Positions 20,541 through 29,331 of a DNA stretch of 63,314 nucleotides are shown one piece after another. How positions within the stretch are numbered: position 1 is the first letter of the stretch; each line of letters begins with the position of its first letter. The notes beneath the pieces are model-generated. The model saw only the letters and a program-made list of their open reading frames with translations, ran no database searches and was not told where the DNA came from. Made by a program: the position numbers and the translations under genes. This DNA is from Thermoleophilia bacterium (GTDB lineage Bacteria > Actinomycetota > Thermoleophilia > Gaiellales > Gaiellaceae): assembly GCA_009694305.1 (NCBI GenBank), contig SHVL01000005.1:1-63314 (forward strand), given 5' to 3'.

Positions 20541-21986
20541 TCAGCTCAGCTTCACGCAGACGTGCTTGACCCGCGTGTACTCCTCCATCGAGTAGGCCGA
20601 CATGTCCTTGCCGTAGCCCGACTCCTTGAAGCCGCCGTGGGGCATCTCGGGCGTGAGCGGGAACAGATGCTCGTTGATCCAGACGCAGCCGAAGTCGAGC
20701 CCGGCTGCGACCTTCATCGCCCTGCCCACGTTCTCCGAGAACACCGAGGAGGCGAGGCCGTACCGTACGTCGTTTGCCATCGCGACCGCCTGCTCGTCGG
20801 AGGTAAACCGCTGCACCGTGACGACAGGGCCGAAGACCTCGCTCTGCACGATCTCCGCGTCCTGCTGCACGTCGGCGACGATCGTCGGCCTGACGAAGTA
20901 GCCACGGTCGCCGACCGAGTCACCGCCCGTCAGGACGGAGGCCTTCGCGTCAACGGCGCGCTCGAGGAACCCGAGCACGCGCTCCTGCTGCTCCGCGGAG
21001 ATCACGGGGCCCATGCCAATCTCGTCGTCGGTGCCGGGGTCGCCGACGGTCAGCGAGGCGACGGCATCGACGGTACGGGAGACGACCTCGTCATAGATCC
21101 GCTCGTCAACCAGGATGCGCGACGACGCGGTGCAGTCCTGCCCCGAGTTGAAGAAGCCACCGATCTTGATCGCCTCGGCAACCGTTGCGGGGTCGGCGTC
21201 GTCGAGCACGATCATCGGGGCCTTGCCGCCCAGTTCGAGATGGACGTGCTTGACGGTATCGGCTGCGTTCTTCGCGATCAGCTTGCCCGTGGCGGTGTCG
21301 CCCGTGAGCGAGACGAGTGCAATCGCCGGATGGCGCACGAGGGCGTCTCCGACCGGAACGCCGTCACCCGTCACGACCTGGAGTACGCCCGGCGGCAGCA
21401 CCTCCTGTGCGAGTTCGACGAAGCGCAGCATCGTCAGCGGCGTCTGCTCCGCCGGCTTGATGATCTGGACGTTGCCTGCGGCGAGCGCGGGGCCCATCTT
21501 CCACACCGCCATGAAGAGCGGGTAGTTCCAGGGGCAGATGCCGGCGACGATCCCGAGCGGCTCGCGGCGCACCATCGACGTGTATCCCGCAACGTACTCG
21601 GCGGCCGCTTTCCCCTCGAGGTTCCGCGCCGCGCCTGCGAAAAAACGGAGGTTGTCCACCATGATACCGGGCTCGTCAGCGGCGACCCACCACGGCTTTC
21701 CGACGTTCAGCGACTCGAGACGCGCAAGCTCCTCTGCGTTCTCCTCGATCACGTCGGCCAATTTGAGGAGCAGCTCCATGCGGTCCTTCGGCGTCTTGAA
21801 ACGCCACTCGTCCCAGGCGGTCTTCGCCGCCGACACAGCTCGCTCGACATCGTCCGCCGTCCCTCGCGGCACCTCCGCGATCACCTCGCCGGTCGAGGGG
21901 TTGAGCACCTCCATCGTCTCACCCGACGACGAATCGACGAACGCACCGTCGATGAACATCCTGTGCCGGCTCACTGAACCACCCAT
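20541..21986 (-). CDS. Aldehyde dehydrogenase, 4-aminobutyraldehyde/betaine-aldehyde type
   Basis: A 481-residue NAD(P)-dependent aldehyde dehydrogenase. The catalytic residues are in place: N154 (CPWNYP), E251 (LELGGK) and C285 (SGQDCTA). The sequences ESLNVGKP and FNSGQDCTASSR resemble gamma-aminobutyraldehyde dehydrogenases (PatD/YdcW-like) rather than general ALDHs. In this operon it would oxidise the aminoaldehyde made by the amine oxidase or the aminotransferase to the amino acid, for example GABA if the substrate is putrescine. The ATG at 21986 has AAGGAG seven bases before. Confidence 0.93.
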   Translation of the reverse strand: MGGSVSRHRMFIDGAFVDSSSGETMEVLNPSTGEVIAEVPRGTADDVERAVSAAKTAWDEWRFKTPKDRMELLLKLADVIEENAEELARLESLNVGKPWWVAADEPGIMVDNLRFFAGAARNLEGKAAAEYVAGYTSMVRREPLGIVAGICPWNYPLFMAVWKMGPALAAGNVQIIKPAEQTPLTMLRFVELAQEVLPPGVLQVVTGDGVPVGDALVRHPAIALVSLTGDTATGKLIAKNAADTVKHVHLELGGKAPMIVLDDADPATVAEAIKIGGFFNSGQDCTASSRILVDERIYDEVVSRTVDAVASLTVGDPGTDDEIGMGPVISAEQQERVLGFLERAVDAKASVLTGGDSVGDRGYFVRPTIVADVQQDAEIVQSEVFGPVVTVQRFTSDEQAVAMANDVRYGLASSVFSENVGRAMKVAAGLDFGCVWINEHLFPLTPEMPHGGFKESGYGKDMSAYSMEEYTRVKHVCVKLS

Positions 21987-22082
21987 ATTTGACTCCTTCT
22001 CGGGGAATTGTCGATCTCGACCGCTGCGAGCCTACCACCGCGATCGATTACGCCTTACCCGAAAGCTCCGAGCAGGCGCGCG

Positions 22083-23633
22083 CTACGTCTCCTCGTGCAC
22101 GAGCGAGACCGCGACGTCCTGCCGCCGTACTTTCCCACCGGCAAGGTAGCCGACCACAGCGGTCAGGAAGACCACTGCCAGGGAACCGAGCGTCAGGATC
22201 TCGAACCTCGACCGTGAGACGCCCCAGGCCTCGAAGAAGCTGCCGTAGTCCTCGCCGACGAGCTTCCAGATCAAGCCCGGGACGACTGCCTCGAGCGAAC
22301 CCACGACACAGAACAACGTCGTCACCGTCGCGCAGCAGAGGAGCAGTCCGTTCCCCGACCTCCCCACACGATAGATGCGAGGCACCTCGCCCCGCTTCTT
22401 GCGGAGCGCGTAGGCCGCCGGGAAGACCCACAGGTAGCTGAGAAGCGTCGTGGAGATCGCGATTGTGAGCACAGCGCCGAAGGCTGCTGCGGCCCCGGAT
22501 CCGCCCTTCGTGAAGAAGAGCGTCGCGACGACCGTGAAGATCGTCCCGACAACGCCCGAGAGCAGGTTGACGCGAACGGGCGTGCCGAAGCGGGCATCGA
22601 ACTTGCCAAAGAACGGGAAGAACGAGCCGTCCATCGCGCTGACTGCGAGCGTCCGGTCGGATCCGATCATCCAGACCGCACCCGACGTCGCAAGCGCGAA
22701 GATGAGTAGCACCACGGTGACTCCGAGCATGAAGCCGCTCGCACCACCCCACACGTCGGAGTATGCCGTGCCAGCGGCCTTGACCAGGCCGTCGAGGCCC
22801 TCCACGGCCTGCCCGGGCAACACGAACAGCACGCCGAGGACGGGCACGAGGTATGCCAGCACCGTGAGGACGCCGGAGCGGGCGACCGAGACCGGGATGT
22901 CCTTCTGCGGATCGATCATCTCCTCCGAGGCGTTCGCCTGCAGCTCGAACCCGACGAACGCGAAGAGCGCGATTGGGACGATACCGAGGAACCCGGCCAT
23001 CGAGGGCGACAGATCGCCCCAGGCGAGGCCGTGTACGCCGTGACGGATCGCGTAGATCAACGCCGTGGTGGTGAAGACGCCGACGATCAGCGCGCGTGCG
23101 ACGGCGCCGGCATTGGGGATCCACTTGCCCTTCTCAAACGAGACGATCGCAACGATGATCGAGAACCAGACGAAGACGATCTTGAAGATGTAGTCGAGCG
23201 CAGAGCCGTCCGCGATCTCACCCCACTGTGCACTCGCCGCAGCGACAGCCGCAAACGAGAGCGCACCACCCACCCAGAACGGGTTCGTCACCCAGTAGAG
23301 AACAGCAAAGATGGATGCCTGGAAGCGACCGAACGCGAGCTTGACCCACTCGTACGGACCGCCTTGCTCCGGGAAGGACGACCCGAGCTCCGACATCAGC
23401 AGTCCGTACGGAAGGACGAAGAAGAGCGCGAGAACGATGATCCAGACGATGGCCTCGAGGCCCAGGCCGGCGAGCGTGCCGATCAGGTCGAGACCGACCG
23501 TTGCGCAGACCGTGAACAGGATCATGTCGGTGCGACGGAAGACCCTCTTCAGCTTCGCCTTCTCATCCAGCGCAAGTTGAGTCGTGTGCTCGGTCGTTGC
23601 TTCGGAAAAACGGGGCGGTGCTAGATCGGACAT
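22083..23633 (-). CDS. APC-superfamily amine/amino acid permease (second copy)
   Basis: A 516-residue APC permease. After a short hydrophilic N-terminus come about twelve helices. The family features GLDLIGTLAGLGLEAIVWII and SSFPEQGGPYEWVKLAFGR are clear, the latter resembling glutamate/GABA and polyamine permeases. The C-terminal SLAVVFLTAVVGYLAGGKVRRQ ends with a charged tail. It lies between the copper amine oxidase and the aldehyde dehydrogenase, all on one strand. An AGGAG precedes its ATG. It differs from the permease at 18954 and may import a different member of the same class of amines. Confidence 0.9.
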   Translation of the reverse strand: MSDLAPPRFSEATTEHTTQLALDEKAKLKRVFRRTDMILFTVCATVGLDLIGTLAGLGLEAIVWIIVLALFFVLPYGLLMSELGSSFPEQGGPYEWVKLAFGRFQASIFAVLYWVTNPFWVGGALSFAAVAAASAQWGEIADGSALDYIFKIVFVWFSIIVAIVSFEKGKWIPNAGAVARALIVGVFTTTALIYAIRHGVHGLAWGDLSPSMAGFLGIVPIALFAFVGFELQANASEEMIDPQKDIPVSVARSGVLTVLAYLVPVLGVLFVLPGQAVEGLDGLVKAAGTAYSDVWGGASGFMLGVTVVLLIFALATSGAVWMIGSDRTLAVSAMDGSFFPFFGKFDARFGTPVRVNLLSGVVGTIFTVVATLFFTKGGSGAAAAFGAVLTIAISTTLLSYLWVFPAAYALRKKRGEVPRIYRVGRSGNGLLLCCATVTTLFCVVGSLEAVVPGLIWKLVGEDYGSFFEAWGVSRSRFEILTLGSLAVVFLTAVVGYLAGGKVRRQDVAVSLVHEET

Positions 23634-23807
23634 CTCTTACTCCTCTGGCGCAGTTCAAGGGTGGGGGAAAGCTCTTGGAACACTGTGTGTCTACGGGTCA
23701 TAAGCCATTCCTCGTGTCTCTGGGTAAACTTCTCTCCCCGCTGCAGGGTGAAGCCTGGCCCACCGCGGAGTGTAAAGCACTTGCAAGGCCGTCGAGCGCA
23801 GGCCACG

Positions 23808-25742
23808 TCAACCATCGGCCGCTCCTACGGGCCGACAGTGCCCTGCGGGCTCGGGAGGCGGTACATCGAGCGCAGGGTTGTAGTCGAAGAACCCGACCGG
23901 GCGCAGCACAAAGCCACACGACGTCACGGGCATCACGGGCCAGTCCTCGAGCCGTGGAAAATGGTGCGCACCAAAGACGTACCAGAGCACGACGTCCTCG
24001 TCGAGAAGCGGCCGGTCGGCCGCCGTCCAACGTGGGAGGCCGTCCTCGCCCGCGGCCTGGTTGGGATACTCGCCCGCCGGATAGCGCTCGGCCGGGTCGT
24101 ACCGCGTGACCCACACGTTGTGGTCGAGAAAGCGTGCGCGCTCACGGATCGAGGAATCGGGCTGCTGCATCGGTTCCACGCTCTCACCGGGAATCAACTC
24201 GTAGGAGACAGCATCGCCGATCCGGTTACGCCTGCCGGTGTTCTCGACGCGAAACCGGCGCGCGGTCGCCGGAGAGACGGAGCGGCGCGCCCGGGACTCG
24301 CTCTCGTACGTGAGCCTCTCTGGTCGAAAGGCCATCCCGTCGGGGTTGCCCGGCCCACGCGGTTCGCTGACGGCCTCGACGTCGAATGCGGTGTTCTCGA
24401 CGCCGTCGATGTCGAGGTCGAGGCGCGCGCAGAAGAAATGTTGATGGTTGCTCGTGACGATACCGTCGCCCAGCGGTAACGAGTACGGCGATCGCTCCGG
24501 AGCGATCCAGCCGGCCGTGTGGACGATGCCGGTCAGTTTTGCCTCGAACTCGATCGAGCCGTCCTGACGGAGATACCAGAAGAAGCCGTACTCGTAGTTT
24601 CCGACCGTGGCAATACAGGAGATCACGAGGCGTCTGGAGCGGGCGCGATCGACCCTGCCGGAATGTTCGTCGGTGTGCTTCCAGAGCAGGTTGTCGTCTT
24701 CCTCGTGGACGCAGATCGCGTTCGGGATCGTGACCGGCGACCCGTCCCAGGCATGTGTGACTGCGTCCAGGTACGCGATCTCGCCGAGACAGTCGCATCC
24801 CAGCTGCAGTGAGTTGACGAGGGAGCCGAGGCCGTACTCGCCCGTGTCGAACACCGCCTTGAAATGAGTGGTCGGGCTGGGGTCGCCGTACGGGATCACG
24901 AGCTCGGCGATCGAGGCACGATGGCAGATCGAGCGCCGCTCGCCGTCGTCGGTGTAGCCGATGTCATGCAACGTCAGCCCCTCACGCGGATGAAACCCGA
25001 TCCGAAGATCCCACTTCTGCCAGCAGACCTTCCGGCCGTCGAGCGTGAAGCTCGGGCCCTCGGGCTGGATGATCGAGATGGGTCGCAGGTCGGTGCGGTA
25101 CGGCCGCCCGCCGCCGCCCCGGTAGTCGCCACCCTCTCCACTCGGGGGACCCGTTCCCGGAGCGTCGTCGTCGATACGGACGACCACCATGTCGTCGAGA
25201 TCGACGACCGCGACGAGCCCGTAGAGCGGGCGCGAGTAGGGATTGTCGCCGTCGTCATCGGCCCGCACCCAGGAAAGCGCCCTGGCGAGCCGGGCCGTAG
25301 CCGGCTCGAAGGTGCCGACCGACCACGGCTCCACGTGAACGGTGGCCGGGTCAACCCCGCGACGTCGCAGCGCCTCGACGTAGCGGTCGTCGGCCAGCAC
25401 CGCGTCCACGACGGCGACGAACTCCTCGTTGTGGATACCCGGCTGGGCGCCTGCGGGCAGTTCGAGCGCCGACACGAGCTCGTCACCGTCAATGCCGAGC
25501 GCGACGACGACCTCGACGCCACGTCGCCGGCCCCGGTCGAGCAACACGCAGAACGCCTCGCGCCGCGGTCGCAGCCCGCCGTCCTTCCACGCGAGATACT
25601 CGGTCTTGACCGGCTCACGGGCCTCGACCGAGACGATCTGGACACGATCGCCGAGACCGGGCGCCGAGCGGGCAACCCGCACCGCACGAGAGATCTCGTC
25701 GGCACCGATCGAGTCGAGAGGATGCGGCTGCGTCTCAGGCAT
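23808..25742 (-). CDS. Copper-containing primary amine oxidase
   Basis: A 644-residue copper/topaquinone amine oxidase that converts primary amines to aldehydes, ammonia and hydrogen peroxide. The topaquinone precursor is Y383 in TVGNYEYG. The catalytic aspartate is probably D299 in AVFDTGEYGLG. Copper ligands H433 and H435 lie in SNHQHFF, and the third histidine in the C-terminal FGAHHFPRLEDWPVMP. No signal peptide is visible at the chosen ATG (25742), so the enzyme is probably cytoplasmic, as in other actinobacteria. Its start overlaps the stop of the DUF1028 gene. Likely substrates are aromatic or aliphatic monoamines such as tyramine. Confidence 0.95.
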   Translation of the reverse strand: MPETQPHPLDSIGADEISRAVRVARSAPGLGDRVQIVSVEAREPVKTEYLAWKDGGLRPRREAFCVLLDRGRRRGVEVVVALGIDGDELVSALELPAGAQPGIHNEEFVAVVDAVLADDRYVEALRRRGVDPATVHVEPWSVGTFEPATARLARALSWVRADDDGDNPYSRPLYGLVAVVDLDDMVVVRIDDDAPGTGPPSGEGGDYRGGGGRPYRTDLRPISIIQPEGPSFTLDGRKVCWQKWDLRIGFHPREGLTLHDIGYTDDGERRSICHRASIAELVIPYGDPSPTTHFKAVFDTGEYGLGSLVNSLQLGCDCLGEIAYLDAVTHAWDGSPVTIPNAICVHEEDDNLLWKHTDEHSGRVDRARSRRLVISCIATVGNYEYGFFWYLRQDGSIEFEAKLTGIVHTAGWIAPERSPYSLPLGDGIVTSNHQHFFCARLDLDIDGVENTAFDVEAVSEPRGPGNPDGMAFRPERLTYESESRARRSVSPATARRFRVENTGRRNRIGDAVSYELIPGESVEPMQQPDSSIRERARFLDHNVWVTRYDPAERYPAGEYPNQAAGEDGLPRWTAADRPLLDEDVVLWYVFGAHHFPRLEDWPVMPVTSCGFVLRPVGFFDYNPALDVPPPEPAGHCRPVGAADG

Positions 25743-26412
25743 CGCCGGGCACCCCGAAGCTCGGTGCCGCGCGCGGGTCGAGTGCGCGCGTGACGTAGTC
25801 GTCGGCCTGGTGCCTCCACATCTCCCACAGAAATGCGAGGCGCTCGATCGGATCGTCCTCGTCCCAGTCAACCCGGAGGTCGGTGACGGGCCACGCGACC
25901 GCGTCAACGACCACGATGCCCGCCGAGCGCACCGGCCCCTCTTCCCCACCCGCGTCCCGACCGGCGCGGAGTGCCGCGACCAGCCGCTCGCCGAGTTGAA
26001 CGTCGGCCGTGCCACGGAACGCCTCCACCATCGCCACGGGAACCGCGTCGTCGGCGAGCAGATTGCCGGCCGCCGCGCAGTCACGCTCCGCCCGGGTCGC
26101 GTGACGGCCAAGGACGTGCTCGCCCGAAAACACCGCCGTACGACCCGTGGCGTCCACGAGCGTCAACTGCCGATGGGCAACGTGCTCCGCGGTCGCGACG
26201 ACCTCGTCGAGTGCCTGCTGCGCGTCGTGGCCGACGGCGAGCAGGTCGAGGAGCCCCGGCCCGAGCCTCGGGTCGGTGATGTTCTGCGTGCAGGCCGCGC
26301 CGACCCCCGCCCGCGCCCACGCACATCGTGCGGCGACGGCCGGACTCGACGAGGTCACACAGGTGCCCAGCATCCCTGTCTGCTCGCAGCGCCCGACAAG
26401 AGAGAACGTCAT
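25735..26412 (-). CDS. DUF1028 (Ntn-hydrolase-like) protein
   Basis: A 225-residue DUF1028 protein. The N-terminus MTFSLVGRCEQTGMLGTCV and the segment AAGNLLADDAVPVAM are characteristic of this family, which resembles N-terminal nucleophile hydrolases and is often found with RidA and amine- or peptide-degrading genes. The reaction is unknown. The ATG at 26412 overlaps the RidA stop as ATGA, and the 3' end overlaps the amine oxidase start, so HpaB-RidA-DUF1028-oxidase form one tightly coupled unit. Confidence 0.88.
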   Translation of the reverse strand: MTFSLVGRCEQTGMLGTCVTSSSPAVAARCAWARAGVGAACTQNITDPRLGPGLLDLLAVGHDAQQALDEVVATAEHVAHRQLTLVDATGRTAVFSGEHVLGRHATRAERDCAAAGNLLADDAVPVAMVEAFRGTADVQLGERLVAALRAGRDAGGEEGPVRSAGIVVVDAVAWPVTDLRVDWDEDDPIERLAFLWEMWRHQADDYVTRALDPRAAPSFGVPGDA

Positions 26413-26858
26413 GGCAGCACGGCGGTGACGGTTACCTCGACGACCCACTGCGGGCGCGCCAACGCCAAGACGACGAGCCCCGTGAATACCGGGTGCACGC
26501 CGACGAGCCTCTCTCCGAGCACGCCGTAGACGGCTTCTCGGTACCGGATATCGGTGAGATAGACATGACAGGAGACGACGTGTTCGAGCCGGGCCCCGCA
26601 TTCGCCGAGCAGCAACTCCACGTTGTCCATCACCTTGCGCGTCTGACCCGCAGGGTCGCCGATCGCGACGTCCTCACGCGTGTCGAGATCCTGCGCGACC
26701 TGCCCACGCAGATAGACGGTGTTGCCGGCGATCACCGCCTGCGCAAGGTCGTTTCCAAGCCGCTGCTCGGGGTAGGTGTCACGCGTGTTGAACGGCCGTA
26801 TGCGCTCGTGTCCTCCCACCACGATCCGGTCGTTCGGGCCTTTCTCCGGCTGTCTCAT
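26409..26858 (-). CDS. RidA/YjgF family enamine-imine deaminase
   Basis: A 149-residue RidA-family protein. PFNTRDTYPEQRLGNDLAQAV and VYLRGQVAQDLD mark the family fold, but the conserved arginine context near the C-terminus (usually R.P.....VEI) appears as ALARPQWVVEVTVTAVL. RidA proteins hydrolyse reactive imines and enamines; here it would remove intermediates of amine oxidation. It overlaps the preceding monooxygenase gene and the following DUF1028 gene by four bases each. Confidence 0.9.
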   Translation of the reverse strand: MRQPEKGPNDRIVVGGHERIRPFNTRDTYPEQRLGNDLAQAVIAGNTVYLRGQVAQDLDTREDVAIGDPAGQTRKVMDNVELLLGECGARLEHVVSCHVYLTDIRYREAVYGVLGERLVGVHPVFTGLVVLALARPQWVVEVTVTAVLP

Positions 26859-28309
26859 CCGAGCACCTCCAGGGGCTCCTCGAGCCCTGCATACCGGCGA
26901 ACGAGGTCGGCGGGCCCGGCGAAATCGTAGTTGTTGTAGACGGCAAGCAGATGCGAGAACGCGGGTGACTGCGCGAAGAGCTGGAAGGTCAGGCGATGCC
27001 CCGCATAGTCGGAGTTGAGCAGGTCGCGTGCGAAGGCGAACAGGCGTCGCCGGTCGTCGGCTCCGAATCGGTCGATCCGGTAGTACTTCTGCAGCCAGTC
27101 GCCGACGCCGTCGGCCGCAAACGAGGCTGCGTCCGGGGTGACGCAGAGCTGCCCGCCACAGAGGTCGCGGGTGAGGTGCATCATCTCCGGCAGCTGTGCG
27201 CAGGCGAACACCCGGCCCGTGTAGAGGAGAGACTGATTCGGCATCAGCAGCCCGCCGGGGCTCACCTCGGCAAGCTCGATCGCAGCCGTGAGATGCGCGT
27301 TGATCCCCTCGCGATAGACGGCCAGCCGGCCGAGCTTCTCGCGCACGCCCTGGTGCATCTTGACGCCGGTCTGATGGGCGTTCGTATACGCCACTCCCAC
27401 GAGCAGGTCGGCGAACCGCAGATGGCGCTGCACGAACGGGAACATGCTGTAGCGGTGCAACGTCGCGCGGATGAACTTGGCGGCATGTGTATGCCGGTAG
27501 AAGAACACGTTCTCCCACGGGATCTCGACGTCGTCGAACACGATCATCGTGTCAACCTCGTCGAAACGCCCTGACAGCGGGTAGTCCTCGATGGGCTTAC
27601 GACCGGCAAAGGACGAGCGGCAGATGTGCCGGACACCGGGTGCGCCCATGTCGGCGATGAAGCCGACGGCGTAGTCCGAGAGCTCGTCGTCCCCCCAGTC
27701 GCCGATCGTCGGCTTCACGAACGCCTGATTGGCGTACGCAGCCGCGGTCTCGAACTTCGCGCCGCGCACCATGATGCCACTGTCGGTCTCGCCCGCCACG
27801 TGCAGGAGCACGTCTGGATCCTGATCCTGTGGCCCTTTCGCGCGATCGCCCTTCGGGTCGGTGTTCGCCGAGACGTGGAAAGGATCGGCAAGCGCAGCGT
27901 GGCGGACGTGAACCCGGATGTGCTCGGAGAAGGAGCTGTCTATCTCGTTGAGCACATCCTGGCCGTCGTAGAGCGACCACATCTCGCCGACGGTCTCGTC
28001 GCCGACGCGCGTGACGATGCCGCCAATGTCGTCGAGGACGGTGTCCACGGCCAGCCGCTTGGCATGCCAGTCCTCTTTCGTCAGCGGTAGCTTCGGTCCC
28101 GTCGAGCACCGCTCGCCCGTCTCTGAATCGACGTACGACATCACGTCCTGCGTCGCAGACTCGTGCGCAAGGTCGTAGATCCGCGCGCGGATGTCTACGA
28201 TCGGCTTGAACGAGGGATGGACGGAGACGTCCTCGACGCGTTCGCCGTCGATCCACACCTCACGCCCGTCACGAATCGACTCACGGTACTCATCGCCCGT
28301 TCTCAGCAC
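26855..28309 (-). CDS. 4-hydroxyphenylacetate 3-hydroxylase (HpaB)-family monooxygenase, first copy
   Basis: A 484-residue flavin-dependent monooxygenase large subunit of the HpaB/acyl-CoA-dehydrogenase-like fold. It uses reduced flavin from a partner reductase. The N-terminus LRTGDEYRESIRDGREVWIDG and the central CRSSFAGRKPIEDYPLSGRFDE, IVFDDVEIPWENVF and LCGGQLCVTPDAASF are all family landmarks. I chose the GTG at 28309 because family proteins start with LRTG.EY; GGAGG lies ten bases before it. An upstream ATG at 28387 would add a non-homologous leader. It opens the amine operon. No reductase gene is in this operon; one lies at 52989. Confidence 0.9.
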   Translation of the reverse strand: MLRTGDEYRESIRDGREVWIDGERVEDVSVHPSFKPIVDIRARIYDLAHESATQDVMSYVDSETGERCSTGPKLPLTKEDWHAKRLAVDTVLDDIGGIVTRVGDETVGEMWSLYDGQDVLNEIDSSFSEHIRVHVRHAALADPFHVSANTDPKGDRAKGPQDQDPDVLLHVAGETDSGIMVRGAKFETAAAYANQAFVKPTIGDWGDDELSDYAVGFIADMGAPGVRHICRSSFAGRKPIEDYPLSGRFDEVDTMIVFDDVEIPWENVFFYRHTHAAKFIRATLHRYSMFPFVQRHLRFADLLVGVAYTNAHQTGVKMHQGVREKLGRLAVYREGINAHLTAAIELAEVSPGGLLMPNQSLLYTGRVFACAQLPEMMHLTRDLCGGQLCVTPDAASFAADGVGDWLQKYYRIDRFGADDRRRLFAFARDLLNSDYAGHRLTFQLFAQSPAFSHLLAVYNNYDFAGPADLVRRYAGLEEPLEVLG

Positions 28310-28418
28310 TCCGCTAATCCCTCCGCCTCGACTGCTCCGCAGGATGTCACATTGGCAGTATTCGTACAAATCGATCTTTTTCTGCAAAAATATTGGTTAT
28401 ACCGATGAATGAGACTTC
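28310..28418. promoter_or_regulatory. AT-rich divergent promoter region between HpaB and broken LysR genes
   Basis: This is one of the most AT-rich stretches in the window. It holds TTTTT-CTGC-AAAAA, a 5-bp inverted repeat at about 28377-28390, and TATACC near 28395. On the minus strand, TTGCAG followed about 18 bases later by GAATAC could be the HpaB promoter. LysR proteins normally bind just such a region between themselves and their target, so this is the expected operator. Confidence 0.5.
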
Positions 28419-29324
28419 CTGTTCACGCTGCGCCAGCTCGCCTGTTTCGTCGCCGCCTGTGATGAGGGTGGGGTCGCCCTGGCCGCCGCACGACTGGGGC
28501 TCGCGCAGGCAACCGTGTCGGAGTCGATTGCCGACCTCGAGCGCTCGCTCGGAATCCAGCTTCTCGTCCGCGCACCCAGACGACGAGCGGTTCCCTCGTC
28601 GGCAGGACGGTCGCTGCTGCCCGACGCCCGAGCCGTTATCTCCGCTGCCGGACGCGTCGGCCAGCACAGCGCCGAACTCCGTGGCACGGTCGCAGGGGAG
28701 CTTCCGGTCGGCTGCCTGATAACCCTCGCCCCGGTGGCGATCCCGCGCATCTTCGGTGCGTTCGAGACCAGCTGGCCGTAGGCGCGGGCGACCCTGCACA
28801 CGGGAGACCAGCCGACGCTGCTCCGCTGGCTCGAGGACGCAACCATCGACGTCGCACTCACCTATGACCTCGCGCTCGATGCGTCGCTCTCGTCCACGCC
28901 GCTTGCGACGTTCCCGGTGTATGCGCTCGTCGGTGCAGGTCACCCGCTTGCGCGACGACGCTCCGTCACCCTGGGGCGCCTGGCACGAGAGCCGCTCGTC
29001 CTGCTCGACCTACCACTCTCGCGCGAGTACTTCCTCGACCTGTACCGAAAGGCCGGTGTCGAACCCGTGGTCGACCGGAGAGTCTCCGATCCGGAGCTGC
29101 TGCGAAGCCTCGTGGCGAACGGCTTCGGCTACACGCTCGCAAACGCGAAGCCCATCCCCACTGCGTCGGTGGACGGCATGCCGTTGGTGGCGATCCCGGT
29201 CTCGGGGACGACGCGAGCGCTCGTTGCCGGGCTCGTGCGGCGCGCCGGGGCCGTGCCGACACTGACCGCGGCGGCGTTTGCGGACGTCTGCGCCGCGGTA
29301 CTCGCGCCCGGCCTCGACGCGTAG
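28419..29324 (+). pseudogene. LysR-family transcriptional regulator, disrupted by an amber stop and lacking a canonical start
   Basis: The frame encodes a normal LysR protein: FTLRQLACFVAACDEG, the helix-turn-helix (ALAAARLGLAQATVSESIAD) and a substrate-binding domain to residue about 301. An in-frame TAG at 28779-28781 interrupts the second domain after FGAFETSWP, and the same frame resumes with ARATLHTGDQPTLL and runs to 29324. At the 5' end there is no ATG, GTG or TTG in frame. The family's usual MFTLRQL appears as CTG-TTC-ACG (28419), and the ATG at 28409 is one base out of frame. Two separate lesions suggest a real pseudogene rather than one read error. It is divergent from the amine operon that it presumably controlled. 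Confidence 0.8.
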
Positions 29325-29331
29325 GCACTCG

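Noticed and set aside
28779-28781. Pyrrolysine-type readthrough of the LysR TAG
   Set aside because: No PylS or methylamine genes are present, the family has no pyrrolysine members, and the same gene also lacks a start.
28347-28943. 198-codon minus-strand frame in the LysR region
   Set aside because: It is antisense to the clear LysR-like frame and lacks any recognisable domain.
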